DNA from: Neoconidiobolus thromboides FSU 785
Taxonomy: Eukaryota; Entomophthoromycota; Entomophthoromycetes; Entomophthorales; Neoconidiobolaceae
Direction: 5' to 3'
NCBI GenBank assembly: GCA_025603075.1
Contig: MU626260.1
Location: 1-64,000, forward strand
DNA length: 64,000 nucleotides
In this document: positions 24,618 to 36,388 of the stretch, one piece after another
Position numbering within the stretch: position 1 is the first letter of the stretch
How the letters are laid out: every line of letters begins with the position of its first letter
Program-made: the position numbers and the translations under genes
Notes under the pieces: model-generated
Database searches by the model: none
Seen by the model: only the letters and a program-made list of their open reading frames with translations
What the model was told of the DNA's origin: nothing

Positions 24618-25930
24618 TTACTCACAAGCCAATTTAGCATCAAAAGAAGATAAAGCAATTGAGAAAGCTTGGAGGGGACATAAGGGATATTGGAAATCCA
24701 TAGTAAAAGTATCCATTGAGATACGACCAAACTGCATCACAATATAATCCAAATCAAAGTCGTGAACAATTTGGAAATTCTTAACCGAAGCTAAAGTGAC
24801 CCTACCATTAAAATTTAGCACATAAGATTGAGTCTCTTCATTCCACTGTGGTGCTTTGTTTTTCAAAATTAATAGTTTTTCACTGTTTTTTTGTTTATAA
24901 CTTTCTATCAAACCTTCTGAATCCTAATATTAAATATTAATTGGTATTTCAATTTTCTAATTATCTTTTATACTACTTACATTACTTGGTCTAAACTCTG
25001 GTCTTTTACCATCAGGGGTCATACCCATTAACAGCACAGTCATTTTTCTAGGACCTTTAAAACCCAAAATGTTAGGCTCCTAAAATAATAGAGTTGTTTA
25101 AGTAATAATCAAAATGAACATAAGATTCAATTACATAAAATACGGCTCCTAATTCTTGTCTTAGTTTCATTTCTGGTTGTTTTTCTAGATCTTTAAAATT
25201 AGGTAAAATTCGGTTATTTTTTTTAAATTTATTAGGACTGATTCCATTATCATAAATCGTAAATGCTGTGCCCAAAAAGTTTGATCTAAGTTATGAAAGA
25301 TTAGCCATCAATATTATTAATTAATAGTAATAATTTTACTTCACTTTAGCCACAATAAAGTTATCCATATCATAGGGTTTAGCCCCAATGACATAATAAG
25401 CCCCCTTACTCCTTCTTTTACGATAAGCCCATAGCAAAAATGTAGATGTGAGATGAGATTCTTCTTTATATAACTCGTAAATAATCCCTAATCCAGGCTC
25501 TCTGCGACGCACTATACGACATTGCATTTTTTCACCTTGTGAAACAGGCTGTAATACTAACTCTTTAATCGATTTAAAGTTATCTTTATACAAGTTGGCA
25601 TTTGGATGAAATGATAAGGGTAGTGTCGATATACCATTCGTGGTTGGATGAATTGCTTCTAAGGCGGCTTCTAACATGGCTGAATGTGCTGATGATCTAT
25701 TATTTGACTAATAATGTTATTGTTTTATCATAAATAGATTTTATTAGCCTACGTTTAAACTCCAAAATCCACTTAATCGTGTTCCGGAACTCCTTCCTTG
25801 TAATTCTAATACTCTAGGTGAAGGTAAAATCACTGAAAATAAGAAATATAGTTAGTATCATTGAAGTAGAGCTTGAACAAATATGCTTATTACTTTGATT
25901 GTCTTCATTATTACTATTATTTGTGTTCAT
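24618..25930 (-). CDS. Tubby C-terminal domain protein
   Basis: Six exons, complement(join(24618..24923, 24981..25079, 25135..25285, 25340..25707, 25753..25832, 25894..25930)), give 346 residues. All phases agree and introns are 45-61 bases, one with a TACTAAC branch site. The Tubby domain fills about residues 85-346. It begins with [12 protein letters not shown] and continues through [29 protein letters not shown], and the highly typical end [20 protein letters not shown] followed by [20 protein letters not shown] and a terminal [10 protein letters not shown]. Tubby domains fold as a beta-barrel around a central helix and bind phosphatidylinositol-4,5-bisphosphate through basic residues like those in GPRKM. 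There is no F-box. The short N-terminus is polar. Likely role is membrane phosphoinositide binding, with the downstream function unknown in fungi. Confidence 0.94.
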
Positions 25931-27933
25931 TTTATAATAATCTATGAGCTAGTAAGAGGGTGATTTAAAAAAATAAAAAAATAACTATAACTTTTTTATT
26001 TAATTTTATTATTCTCCTTCTTATTTTATTTTCTTTGTTGTTAACTTACCCTCGATTAATCCAATCAATCATCCACTTTCCCTTTTCAGTTAGACTTAAA
26101 TTTGGGGTTTTTTATTATTTTTTTAAGCTTGATTATTATTTAATTACGCCTTATTTCATTTTCTCCTGCTGTTTACTAGTATTTATTACTGTTTGCTGTT
26201 AAAATTCGGTTTTTTATTAGCTAAACCTGGTTTTTAAGGGGAATTTTTTCATGGTTGAACTTGATAGTGTATCATAATATTTAACAATTGCATTTGTTGC
26301 ACTTCTTTTGAAATTTTTCTAGCGATAATTTTTAGGAGTAAATTATTGACATAATCAATTTTCAAGCCTAATCCTTTAGTTATCCGATTTCAATGTTATT
26401 TTTGGTCTTAAATGAGCAGTTAATCAGGCCACAAAGAGGATTGCAACGATTGTAAGCTTTGAGTTCATCTTTTTTTACTAAGTTTTTAGATATTATTTAA
26501 AACATTTTAAACTGTAAATTTGTATTTATTTATAGTAAACTACTGTAAATTTTTTAAATGTTAGGTTGCTAATAAAAAGAACATTCTGCATATATTAATA
26601 TTATTTGTTTTTAAGTTCATTTATATATGTGGAAAAATTACTGCCATCCTTAAAAATATAAAGCGATGTATCTACATATTACACCTACAGTTAGAAATCG
26701 ATACTAAAATACAAGACGTAACATAAAGTTCATAAAACTCAGAAGAGCCCAAACTACAACTCAAAAGTAATGATAATATTGATCTCGAATCCATGAGGAA
26801 CTCAATCAACTAAATTGAAAGGGTGAGTAACCTCGTATAAAGTTTAAAAAATAGTATCAAGGTTACTAATTAACATAAAATTTTTAACATAGAATGAAGC
26901 TAAGGAGTAGGCTTTTTGATGCATGAAAACCATGTATAATAGTTTTTAAATATTCTTTGAATATTCTAAGTTTTTAGAACACTTACTACAATTTTATTAC
27001 TCTTCCAGACTTGGCCAGTTTTTAAAACAAAGCAAGACATTGCTATATCTCTATAAACTGATGTTTACGCTATAACATTTCCCTTTTTTTGATAGTTTTT
27101 ACTATTCATTTGTTTATTTCTATTATATTATAAAGTTTAATGTGTGGATTTTTTTACTGCCAGATTTGTAAATCAACCTTTTATTTAATTAAGCCAACAT
27201 TTCTAACTTGAGCTGGTGACAGTCTTTTAGTTCATTCAATTGAATTTGTCATTTGATTAAGGTGTATAGGCTAATAATGATTAAACTGGAAGCTATTAAA
27301 AGGACAAAAGCTTATCACCAATATAAAATAAATGATTAATGAACAACTATAAGTCTTTAGTATACCCTAAAGCTAACGACATTACATATTCTTTAAAGGT
27401 ATTGTAATAAGCAAGTCATTTTTAATTTATTCAAATTAATAAATTAGTAGTCTTGAATTTAAACTCTTAAGATTGTTTTATTAAGCGTTACTTCGTAACA
27501 TAAGTTTTTCCAAGTCCTAATCTAAAAATAAGCAATAAGAGTTGTTAGCTACTATTACATAATTGAGCGTTATAACTATAGATATTATATATGAAATATA
27601 TATTCCTTTAAATTTTTATTTTCATCCTAGCTCTATGGTTATACACTCCCAAACAATAAATTTACAAAGTAGTTTCATAAAATTAGCTATATGTTAAAAA
27701 TCAAAATTATTTATATTTATTATAGTTACCCGATTTTTTCTTTTCTAAACTTATTAATTTTTATTACTGATGTTTATTATTAAAATAGCCACTTAAGAAA
27801 TTAAGATTAATTTTGATCCTAGAACAATTAAAATAATGTTAAAATATAGCCAATTAAAAAGAAGGAGGAGAGAAATAAAGGGGAAGGGTAATTTGGATTT
27901 TAGTTAGTTTTTTTTATAAGTGTATGAGTAAAT
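25931..27933. other. Intergenic region with one dispersed repeat
   Basis: 2.0 kb between divergent Tubby and the acidic-protein gene. Apart from the dispersed repeat at 26281-26455 I see no gene, MITE or RNA gene. The stretch 26640-26880 has somewhat higher GC but no open frame. Confidence 0.5.
26281..26455 (+). repeat. Dispersed repeat R3, copy 1
   Basis: About 175 bases that align with 49491-49669 along their whole length. Shared landmarks are TGTTGCACTTCTT / GCTGCAACTCTT, TTTTTAG-AGTA, CCAATTTT/TCAATTTT, and AAATGAGCAGTTAATCAGGC against AAATGAGTAGTTTATTAGGT followed by CACAA. Divergence is substantial, so it is an old repeat. No coding frame remains. Confidence 0.6.
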
Positions 27934-29056
27934 ATGATGAATAATAATAATAACAATGAACTAAACAACGATAACAACAACACAAGTGATAATGTCTACT
28001 CTAAAGAGCAACAGGATTCTGAAAAGCATATAAAAAAATTAGGTTCGATTTGAATAAATCTCATTGTATTTTAGTATTAACGATTACAAAAGAAAGCTTA
28101 TTAAAAAAAGCTAAAGAGAAAGTCCCAATCGAAATAAAGGAGCGTAAAACAGACGATTTTTTATCTGACATTAATGGTAAGATAATGTTATTTTAGAATT
28201 CGATTTATTCATTTCTTTTTTAGTTGATGATTACTTGCCTGAAGACTTAAAGCAGGTTGAATGGGAATCAGAATTATCCCATCGTTCTCTTTTGGGCGGA
28301 GAGTCAGACCTTAAAGAAAAATTGGATAAATACACCAATCAATGCAACAGCAGCTCAAGTTCTTCCTCTGAAGAAAGCCAAGAAGAAGAGGATGAATCGA
28401 AAATAAGAAAAGATAATTATTCAGATTCCAATTCAAATGAGTCTGACTCCGAGTTTAATAATGACAATAATTCAGGAAATAGAGGATACTATGCTACATT
28501 GGAAGAAAATTTTGATGAAGAAGACAGTCAAAGTAATCAAAATAATACCTCTTATGAAAATAATACTTATATGGAAAAATATAGAAGATATATGTTAGGA
28601 CATTTAAATGAAGATCACAACTCTTCTATTGATGACTTCAATAGTATAAAAACTGAAAGCTCCATTGATTCTAATCTTGATGAGTCTGGCATCATCTTGA
28701 CTCGTCCTTATAATACCCAAAGCTTACCACCTGCTTCTGACACTGATTCATTAAGCAAAATAAATATTATTGAATGTATTGACTATGAAATTGATGATAA
28801 GCTTAATGATAATACCCAATTTGATAATAGCGAAAATTCAAATCAAAGTTGTAGTTATAGCATGAATACTATACTTAAAGGGTCTGACTCATCAAGTGTT
28901 TCATCCCAGTTTACAGAAGAGTGGGATAATGAAGAAGCATATCTTTTAAATAGCTATTCTGAAAATGATGATGTTAGTAAGAAGCCAACTAAAGGCAATA
29001 GAAATAGTTGGTATGGTTTTTTGTTTGTTTGTTGTTTCCCTAATATAATTAATTAG
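27934..29056 (+). CDS. Acidic Ser/Asn-rich protein of unknown function
   Basis: Predicted as join(27934..28042, 28075..28176, 28224..29056), 347 residues, with phases consistent. The second intron (GTAAG donor, TTTTTTAG acceptor, 47 bases) is convincing. The first would be only 32 bases with a GTTCGA donor, so exon 1 is less sure. The N-terminus is Asn-rich. A lysine-rich amphipathic stretch follows (ESLLKKAKEKVPIEIKERK), then a long acidic, Ser/Asn/Asp-rich disordered region. The C-terminus ends with an aromatic and cysteine motif (NSWYGFLFVCCFPNIIN) that breaks with the acidic composition and might be a short membrane-contact or lipidated segment. I do not recognise the family. Alternative: translation starting later in exon 2 or 3. 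Confidence 0.62.
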
Positions 29057-30599
29057 TTTTAATCTTTAATTTATTTTTAAAATGTATTCATCTTTAATGA
29101 TTTAATATTTATTTTTCCATTTCAGAGTAAAAGTGTTATTTATAGTTTTTGAAATAATTGTTTAATTCAATGGTTTCATTAAATTACAGCTTAAGTAGAT
29201 TCTTAAGTCATGCAATGAACGTTACTATATAAAAAAATAAGAATATCAAAGATTGACAGATAAGTGAATTTTTAGCCTTAAAATATTGTGATAGGTGTAA
29301 ATAGGAAATTGATAATAAAAAATCGGAAAATTTTATAAAACTTCAATCTTAAACTCAGCTTTCAATAATCGGATCATTTAAGAATTCTGTTTCTAGTCTG
29401 TTCTTTAAAATCTAAGCTTAAAGAATTTTGTGTTTCTTATTTCTCAAATTACTTTGCATAAATTTATGTTAAAATACAAATATTAGGATAAATAAATATG
29501 CGATTATTCATACTAGATAGACAAGTTAAAAAAATAATGTTAAAACCCTCCTTTCTATTTAAGGTTAAGTCAGTTATAGCATTTTTTAACGAATAACTGA
29601 ATTTGTTTGAAACTCTTGATTCTATTAAAAATTAAAACGCATTTTTTGTTAAGAGGCACTTTGTTTTAACAGAAAACTTAATTTCAATGACTGAGCCAAT
29701 AATAGGGGTGTTAGTAGTAGAAATGCTAAAACAGATACAGGCCACTTCGATAAAATTATAACTCCAATGCCTAAATAGCATTATAAATTGCGATTTCTCC
29801 ATTTACTTAACACTGTTACAAAATTTTAAAGCAAAATTAAAATTCATGCTATCAGGTGGCTTTTAACCCCCTGAATTAGTGACAAAATATATTTTAGTTT
29901 CACTTTTTTTTTGAAAAAGAGTTCAAAGCTTATTAAAACCTTTTAAATCAGTAATAAAGTTATAGCTCGCTCAAAGACTAAGCTGCGAAACCATCAAAAT
30001 GTTCATTCTTTATTAATAACTGATTCTTTATCATGTTGCAATAAATACACTTATAAAAGTGGTTTTTGAAGTTAGAAACTCGGGATTTTGATATTAGAAA
30101 AGTATATCACCTCCACAAATCAAAGTTGCCATTTAAACCAGATTGAATGGTAAACCAATTAGAATACAGAAGGATGAAAAAAAGGCAACTCATTTGATTA
30201 TGAAACCACCAATAAAACTAGAAAGAATATCCAGAAAGATCAAATCATGCGCTCGCAATTGATTAACCAGTAGAAATAAAAAAATAAGTATCAATGCTAA
30301 CAGTTTAATTAAACCAACGATTACTTATTTCCTGTTACATTACTAATTTAAATTAATTTAAATATTAGAGCTTTGATACTTTTTGTAACCCTTTAGTGTA
30401 TATTCATCTATCTTTATTTTTATTTTATCTTTATTAATATTTATTAATAAATCTTATCAATCTTTTATTTTATCTTTAACTAATTTTTAGGTAAGAATTT
30501 ATTTTGAGCATTTAAAAATATATTCTCATTCCCTTTTGATTTCTTCAATTATAAACTATAAATTAATTTGTTTTATTTTTATAGATTAATTTTCAATTA
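29057..30599. other. Intergenic region, no gene seen
   Basis: 1.5 kb between two same-strand genes. All frames are interrupted. No MITE or RNA gene was recognised. The last ~250 bases should contain the PPZ promoter, and a TTTATC-type pyrimidine-rich tract at about 30400-30480 may be part of it or of a 5' UTR intron. Confidence 0.45.
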
Positions 30600-31907
30600 A
30601 TGGGCAACTCAACTTCAAAGAAAACAGTAAAACTTACTAAGAATGGGGAACCTATGGACGAAACTGCTGTAATTGCTCGCTCACCCTCTTCCTTTTCCCC
30701 TTTTGAAATACACGACGATGATACTGATGAGCTTTTTAATGCCCATGCTTCGCCTATTGCTATAGAGCCTACAGTAGAATCTATATTAGTTAAATCTCCT
30801 GGAACAGCAGATTTAGAAGAAAGGCGTGGAAGCGTTAACTCATTAAGTGGTGCTTCTGCAGTGTTTTCTACTTCCAACGATTCAATAAATAATGAAACAG
30901 TTCACAAAGACTTGGACATAGATGATTGTATAGCACGACTTTTAGAGGTTGGACAATCAGGCAAAGTACCAAGGGTAATAGTTTTAAAAAATGCGGAAAT
31001 ATTAGCTATTTGTCAGTTATCAAGAGAAATATTCTTATCACAATCATCGCTTATAGAATTATCAGCACCGGTTAAAATAGTAGGTGATGTTCATGGACAA
31101 TATACGGACCTTTTAAGACTATTCGATATGTGTGGATATCCACCATCCTCCAATTTTTTATTTTTAGGAGATTATGTAGATCGTGGAAGACAAAGTCTTG
31201 AAACTATATTGCTGTTATTATGCTATAAAATTAAATATCCAGAAAATTTTTTCTTATTACGAGGAAACCATGAATGTGCTAATGTAACAAGAGGTATTAT
31301 ATTTTTCATTTGAAAATTTCAATAATTAATTTTTAAAGTATATGGATTTTATGATGAATGTAAAAGACGTTCAACAGTCAAAATATGGAAATCATTTGTC
31401 TCTGTATTTAATTGCTTACCAGTAGCTGGTTTAGTTGCTAATAAAATATTTTGTGTCCATGGTGGCCTTTCTCCAAGTCTCAATAGTATGGATGATATTC
31501 GTAAAATAGAAAGACCAAGTGATGTACCAGATTATGGACTGTTGAACGATTTATTATGGAGTGATCCTAGTGAATCAACATTGGAATGGGAAGATAATGA
31601 AAGGGGAGTTAGCTATTGTTTTGGAAAGAGTATAGTAAATGAGTTTCTTAATAAACACGAATTTGATCTTGTATGTAGAGCGCATATGGTAGTAGAAGAT
31701 GGGTATGAATTCTTTAATGGTAGAACTTTAGTGACTGTATTTTCGGCACCTAATTATTGTGGGGAGTTTGACAATTATGGGGCAGTCATGTCAGTGAATG
31801 AAGATTTACTTTGTAGTTTTGAGTTATTAAAACCAGCAGAGACGCCGTTACCCAATGGAACTCGTCGCCGTAGAAATTCACTTCCTCTTATCAACGATGT
31901 TCAATGA
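30600..31907 (+). CDS. PPZ1: PPZ-type serine/threonine protein phosphatase
   Basis: Two exons, join(30600..31293, 31339..31907), give 420 residues. The intron has a GTATTA donor and an AAAG acceptor and preserves frame within the conserved [14 protein letters not shown] stretch. The N-terminus MGNSTSKK is a strong N-myristoylation signal like that of yeast Ppz1. A disordered Ser-rich region of about 100 residues follows, much shorter than in yeast. The catalytic domain starts near [10 protein letters not shown] and contains GDVHGQ (162-167), GDYVDRG (190-196) and RGNHE (221-225). The C-terminal half has [17 protein letters not shown] and [13 protein letters not shown], so the metal-binding set is complete. 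PPZ phosphatases are fungus-specific PP1 relatives acting at the membrane in potassium and salt homeostasis and cell integrity. Known inhibitors (Hal3/Vhs3 type) are not in this window. Confidence 0.95.
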
Positions 31908-33170
31908 TCAAATTATGTAGCTAAAAGCTTTATAAGAATTGTATTTACCTCTAATTATGCGTTTAAATAAACTATAATTTATTTTAAGTAGGGTAGTTGG
32001 ATGAAGATTGGTAACTAAAATTAAATGTAATTTAATGGATTTTAGTTGCATTTGTGGTTTTAACTATCAAAAAAATAAATGAATCATTTTATTTAAAGAT
32101 TTAAGAGAATTTATGATTTAATTAATTAATTTAATATACATATTGCTTCTTTCGTATTTGCATACCATTTTAAAAATCTTATGTGTCTAAATGATTATTT
32201 AATCTCAACTATTTTTTATATTCTAACGTTTTATTTATGAAAGTAAAAAAAACAAAGGTAGACGAAAAGTAGATAAGGTGGGATAAATAATGGAAAGAGG
32301 TGAATGAGGTTAGACTGAAACTATGTGCTTGAAAGTTAAGGATCTTTCTTCGGAGCATGAAAAGGTGATTATGGTAACCAGAGGTCCTTTTACATCTAAA
32401 CTCCCTCAAAGACGAAACAAGGAGGATATGGTCGCTACTGATGCAGAAGTGTTTTAGAATGATAATTTCATGTAGAATGAATCAATTGACTAAAGACTAG
32501 TCTCGATTGAAAAGGATTCGAGAAAAAGGAAGAAATCTTGGAAAGCTTATGTTTTTTGTCAGTATTAAGCCCCAGTTACTATAAAATTAAAGCTAGATAG
32601 TTTAAGGAGAAAAGAATGAGGTTCCAGAAGGTCATGTTTGACTTTTTTGCTTAAGGTTCTAAAAATACTCAAATAAAACAATTATAAATTGAATTTATTT
32701 TATTCTATTGATAAAGCACGAGGCTATTATCACATATAATTGCTTTTAAAAAATATTGTTTCAGCAACAATAAAAATAACTCAGAAATAAGACGTTTACT
32801 ATATAGGGATATATTTTTGTGTTTAAGAATTTTACTAATAATTTCTCCACTGAAATAGTGCTTAAAAGATAGAAAAAGTGATCAAGCCAAAAAAAATATC
32901 CCCGTACTTTTTATATATGATTTTTTAAATATTTAAAATTACTTTGTAAAAGTAGACAAATTTTAAAAAAAATTAATAAAATTTTTGTTATTGAGTCGTA
33001 AAATATCTTTTTTAAAAAATCATAACTACAACAAAGGATCATAACCAAATATAAACCCATGTTAATAATTTTAATCTGATCTTGTAATTATTGTATTTTA
33101 AAGCTATTATAATTTTTTTATTAAGGTTATACTAAAAAACACGCAAAAGCTCAATAGATTGTATAGTAAT
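31908..33170. other. Intergenic region with one MITE and a coding-like relic
   Basis: 1.26 kb between PPZ and GDT1. At 32324-32458 there is a 45-codon frame with GC well above its surroundings, opening with an ATG and containing EHEKVIMVTRGPFTSKLPQR, followed to 32640 by similarly GC-richer but frame-broken sequence. It may be a decayed gene. MITE copy 8 is at 32800-32907. No other feature seen. Confidence 0.45.
32800..32907 (-). repeat. MITE copy 8, reverse orientation
   Basis: About 108 bases from TATATAGGGATATATTTTTG to AATATCCCCGTA, with AATTTTACTAATAATTTCTC and TAGTGCTTAAAAGATAGAAA inside. Lies about 260 bases downstream of the GDT1 stop. Confidence 0.86.
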
Positions 33171-34053
33171 TTATTTAATAAAATATTGGACAGTTTCCAC
33201 TAAATAAACGACACTAAAAATTAAAAAGAGGAGACCAGATAGAAAAGTAACTAATAATATAAATAAACAAACATGACTTAAAACTAAATAAGCAGCTTAC
33301 TTTTTTTAACTGATATTTTAGTAGCTAAATAATTCCCACCAATAATGGCTAACAAAGTGGTAATAAAATGACCTAAAACAACACCAAAGGTTACCCAGTA
33401 AAAATTCTATAATTTGTAAGTTTAATATAATAGTTGAAATTAACGAAGCTTAAACTTACCCCAACAGCGGCCAAGGTTATAGTTGTAAATTGAGAGCGAT
33501 CGCCCCATTCAGCAATAAATATTAATAAAAATGTATTTAAAAAGATAGACAATGAGTTGCAGAATTGACTATCATTGTTGTTATTACAAGCTAACTCATT
33601 ATTTTGTTTCACTTCCATTTTAATTTTGCTAATTTCAAGCTGATGTTCGTTGTCTTGAAATTTATAATATTCATAGAACAACTGAATTGAAAAGATAAAA
33701 AACAAAATAGTAGCAATTAAATGTATGTAGTTGATATCGATAATAAATTGGAAAATATTACTTAAAAAACTAGATAATAAGCTCATTAAAAATAATGCTA
33801 GAAAGCTAGCAGAAAATATAAGTATAGGGTTATGCTGGATACTTAACAAAATGATTATAATAAATGTCTTGTCTCCTATTTCTGATACTGTAATTATACT
33901 TATACTTTGAAACAGTAGTTTCAAATTTTCCATTAAGTCAGTATCTTTAGTTGTTGCATCAGTATTGATTAAATTAATTTCATCTATTATTTGTTGGATC
34001 TTTAATTGAAGTATATCAATATAATTCAATTCATTAAGATTATTCGGGTTCAT
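33171..34053 (-). CDS. GDT1: GDT1/TMEM165 family Mn2+/Ca2+ transporter
   Basis: Three exons, complement(join(33171..33250, 33301..33406, 33460..34053)), give 259 residues with consistent phases (introns 50 and 53 bases, GTAAG donors). The protein shows the two hallmark motifs of the UPF0016 family, E-x-G-D-(K/R)-(T/S): SEIGDKT with Glu58/Asp61 and AEWGDRS with Glu182/Asp185. About six or seven hydrophobic segments are arranged as two inverted halves. The central loop is hydrophilic and Asn-rich. The last exons encode FGVVLGHFITTLLAIIGG, typical of the second half. There is no long signal peptide; the N-terminus is a short amphipathic segment. Family members are Golgi Mn2+/Ca2+:H+ antiporters needed for glycosylation. 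The location here is inferred from the family. Confidence 0.93.
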
Positions 34054-35627
34054 TTCATACTAATTAATGGTGTTAATGACTTAATATGTGTTATAGTGAG
34101 ATTTTTAGTAGCTACCTCCAGTTCGTTTTTTAAAACATTCAAAGTAGAATTATAGTACTATAAATTGTTAATAAATGATAATAGATAGTTGGTAAACACC
34201 TTACCAAAAAGCAACAACAAAAAAAAATAATGAAACATAAAATATAGAATAGTTTATTTATCAACTTCATCCTATCTATTAATTCTATCTTCTATTTTCA
34301 ATAAACAAAAAACTCTCTCATTTATAACTATTCCTTTTTATAGTTTGTCTATTTTTTATTGTTCTTTTGATTATAATGGCTATAGATCATTGCCACATGC
34401 TTTTTAAATACTGTTAGTGCCTCACGATAAAATAATTTAACTTTTTTATCATCATTGCTAACTGATAAATCATGTTTAAAAACTTCATTTTTATTGAGTT
34501 TTCAACCAATAATATTCTCGCCACAAAAAAATATCAAGTAAAAATGAAATCAAAAACGAGAGCGTTTGTATAGTATTAGCCAAAATGGAACATAGACTTG
34601 AATACTATCATGTAATCTTTATAAAAATGAAAACGAGCAACATGAAAGAAAGGATAGCGAAAGATACATGTGGCTCTATTTGAGATGAGGAAGGGATTTT
34701 TATAGGGTTTAATAATTACAATTTATCTTCCAATGATATTTAAAAAGTTTAGACTTGAGCTTGGATTAATTTTCATTGCTGATAAATAAGACTTGTAAAA
34801 ACGGTATTATAAGGTTTATCATAAGAGAACACACTTGTGATGAAAATAAGGATGAGGATTTTAGCTAACGGTTAAATTTTAAGTGTAAGGTAGAGCATCT
34901 ATGGGTAATTATAGGCGAAGAAGCAGACGAGCATCTTCACTTTATTGTACATGGATTCTATTTAATAGCATGGATAATCTGTTATTTTTAAAACTAGTTC
35001 TCCCCTTTAAATTCCTTTTATCTCTATTAAATAAGAATATTTAATTTTACCTCAATGAAATGACTTTTGGGAATATGACTTTTTTATATATAAAATAAGA
35101 GTATTGAAAGATATGATATTAGCTTATTAAACTAAATGCTTTAGCCTAAAAGACTACCTTAAAAATAGATTATAAGGAATATAAAAATATAAATAATCAA
35201 AGTAGAATCTAAGGCTCATTAACTGAAATAGCTAAAGTAATAAGTTATTTCATCACTGATTTTAACTATTCAACTAGTTATTCACGCAGTCTCCGCACAT
35301 TTTTTACTAAATTTTACAATTAATAGCTTGATTCAAATATAAATATAAATATTTATTATAAACAAATCATCATAAAATGAGTATAAAGTAGTTCCTTTGT
35401 ACAAATATCACTTATTTTTGTTTTTAGACTTTAATAAAAGCTTTTAATACTTTCGAATACTATTTCTATTAACACGTTCTGATTTTGCTTAATGATGCTT
35501 GGTTATTTTAGGAAGATCAAAGATATTAATATTCTGTTAAATTAATTTTGCTCTTGAAATGAGCTTTAATTGGTTGATTAATATATTAGTAATAACTTTT
35601 TCTAAAGTTATTTTCATTTTTTATAAA
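34054..35627. other. Divergent intergenic region between GDT1 and YAE1
   Basis: 1.57 kb. GC-richer, coding-like fragments occur at about 34604-34702 (an ATG-started frame of 32 codons) and 34870-34990 (a frame containing EEADEHLHFIVHGFYLIAW). They have stops close by and no exon structure I can support. They may be relics of a small gene. No MITE. Confidence 0.4.
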
Positions 35628-36322
35628 ATGGATGAAGATATATGGGAAGACGATGTAAATGAAGTTGAATATGAAAAGAGGATTCATTCGAATGAAGCAA
35701 AAAATTTGCAATTAAAATTTAACAATGTAATTAAGATAACTAGACAATAACTTTAATTTATTTAGTAAAAGTGATTTTTAGTTGGGAATTCGAGAGGGTA
35801 TTATTAATAATAAGACCAAGTATAACCAAGAAGGATTTGACCTTGGATTCAAAGAAGGCATTCAAATTGGCTCTCGAATTGGTAACGTATATGGTATAAG
35901 TTGGTAAATGGAACTCAATTGTATCTATAAATTTTTATTTATTTTTATTTAGGTTGCTAAAAGAAATGGTTGCTAAAAAGAAAATCGACGCTCAGGGAAT
36001 TGACACCGACGATAATACAATTATATGTGATGATAGTACTACTGCTATGGATAATAAGGATCAAAAAAATTTAAAACTGCTAAAAAAAATAGCATTCAAA
36101 AGTAAATTATTAAACATTGATCAATTATTAGATAAAGAATTTTTAAAAAATCAATCGTCTATTCATAACAATAGCATTGGTGATGGTGATAAGATGGACA
36201 ACTATGATGGCAACGATTTATTATCATTTATAGATAAAAGCAATGATAATAATACAAAATTTGGGCAAATATATAATGACTTGATTATAGATTTAGAAAC
36301 CTCACTATCTAATCTAAAATAA
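35628..36322 (+). CDS. YAE1: Yae1-family protein (deca-GX3 motif)
   Basis: Three exons, join(35628..35726, 35782..35903, 35953..36322), give 196 residues with consistent phases. The start MDEDIWEDDVNE is the acidic-Trp opening typical of Yae1. Exon 2 encodes the run of glycines every fourth residue (GIREGIINNK ... EGFDLGFKEGIQIGSRIGNV), the deca-GX3 signature of the Yae1/Lto1 family. The donor of intron 2 is GTAAAT at 35904; using the earlier GTATAAG would break the frame. In yeast Yae1 with Lto1 is the adaptor that brings the cytosolic iron-sulfur targeting complex to Rli1/ABCE1. The C-terminal third is Asp/Asn-rich and poorly conserved. Convergent with the USP gene, 66 bases between stops. 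Confidence 0.88.
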
Positions 36323-36388
36323 ATAAACATGATTTTTTATATATTTTATTACTATTAATAAGATGAGATTTAAATATCGTATACTACT

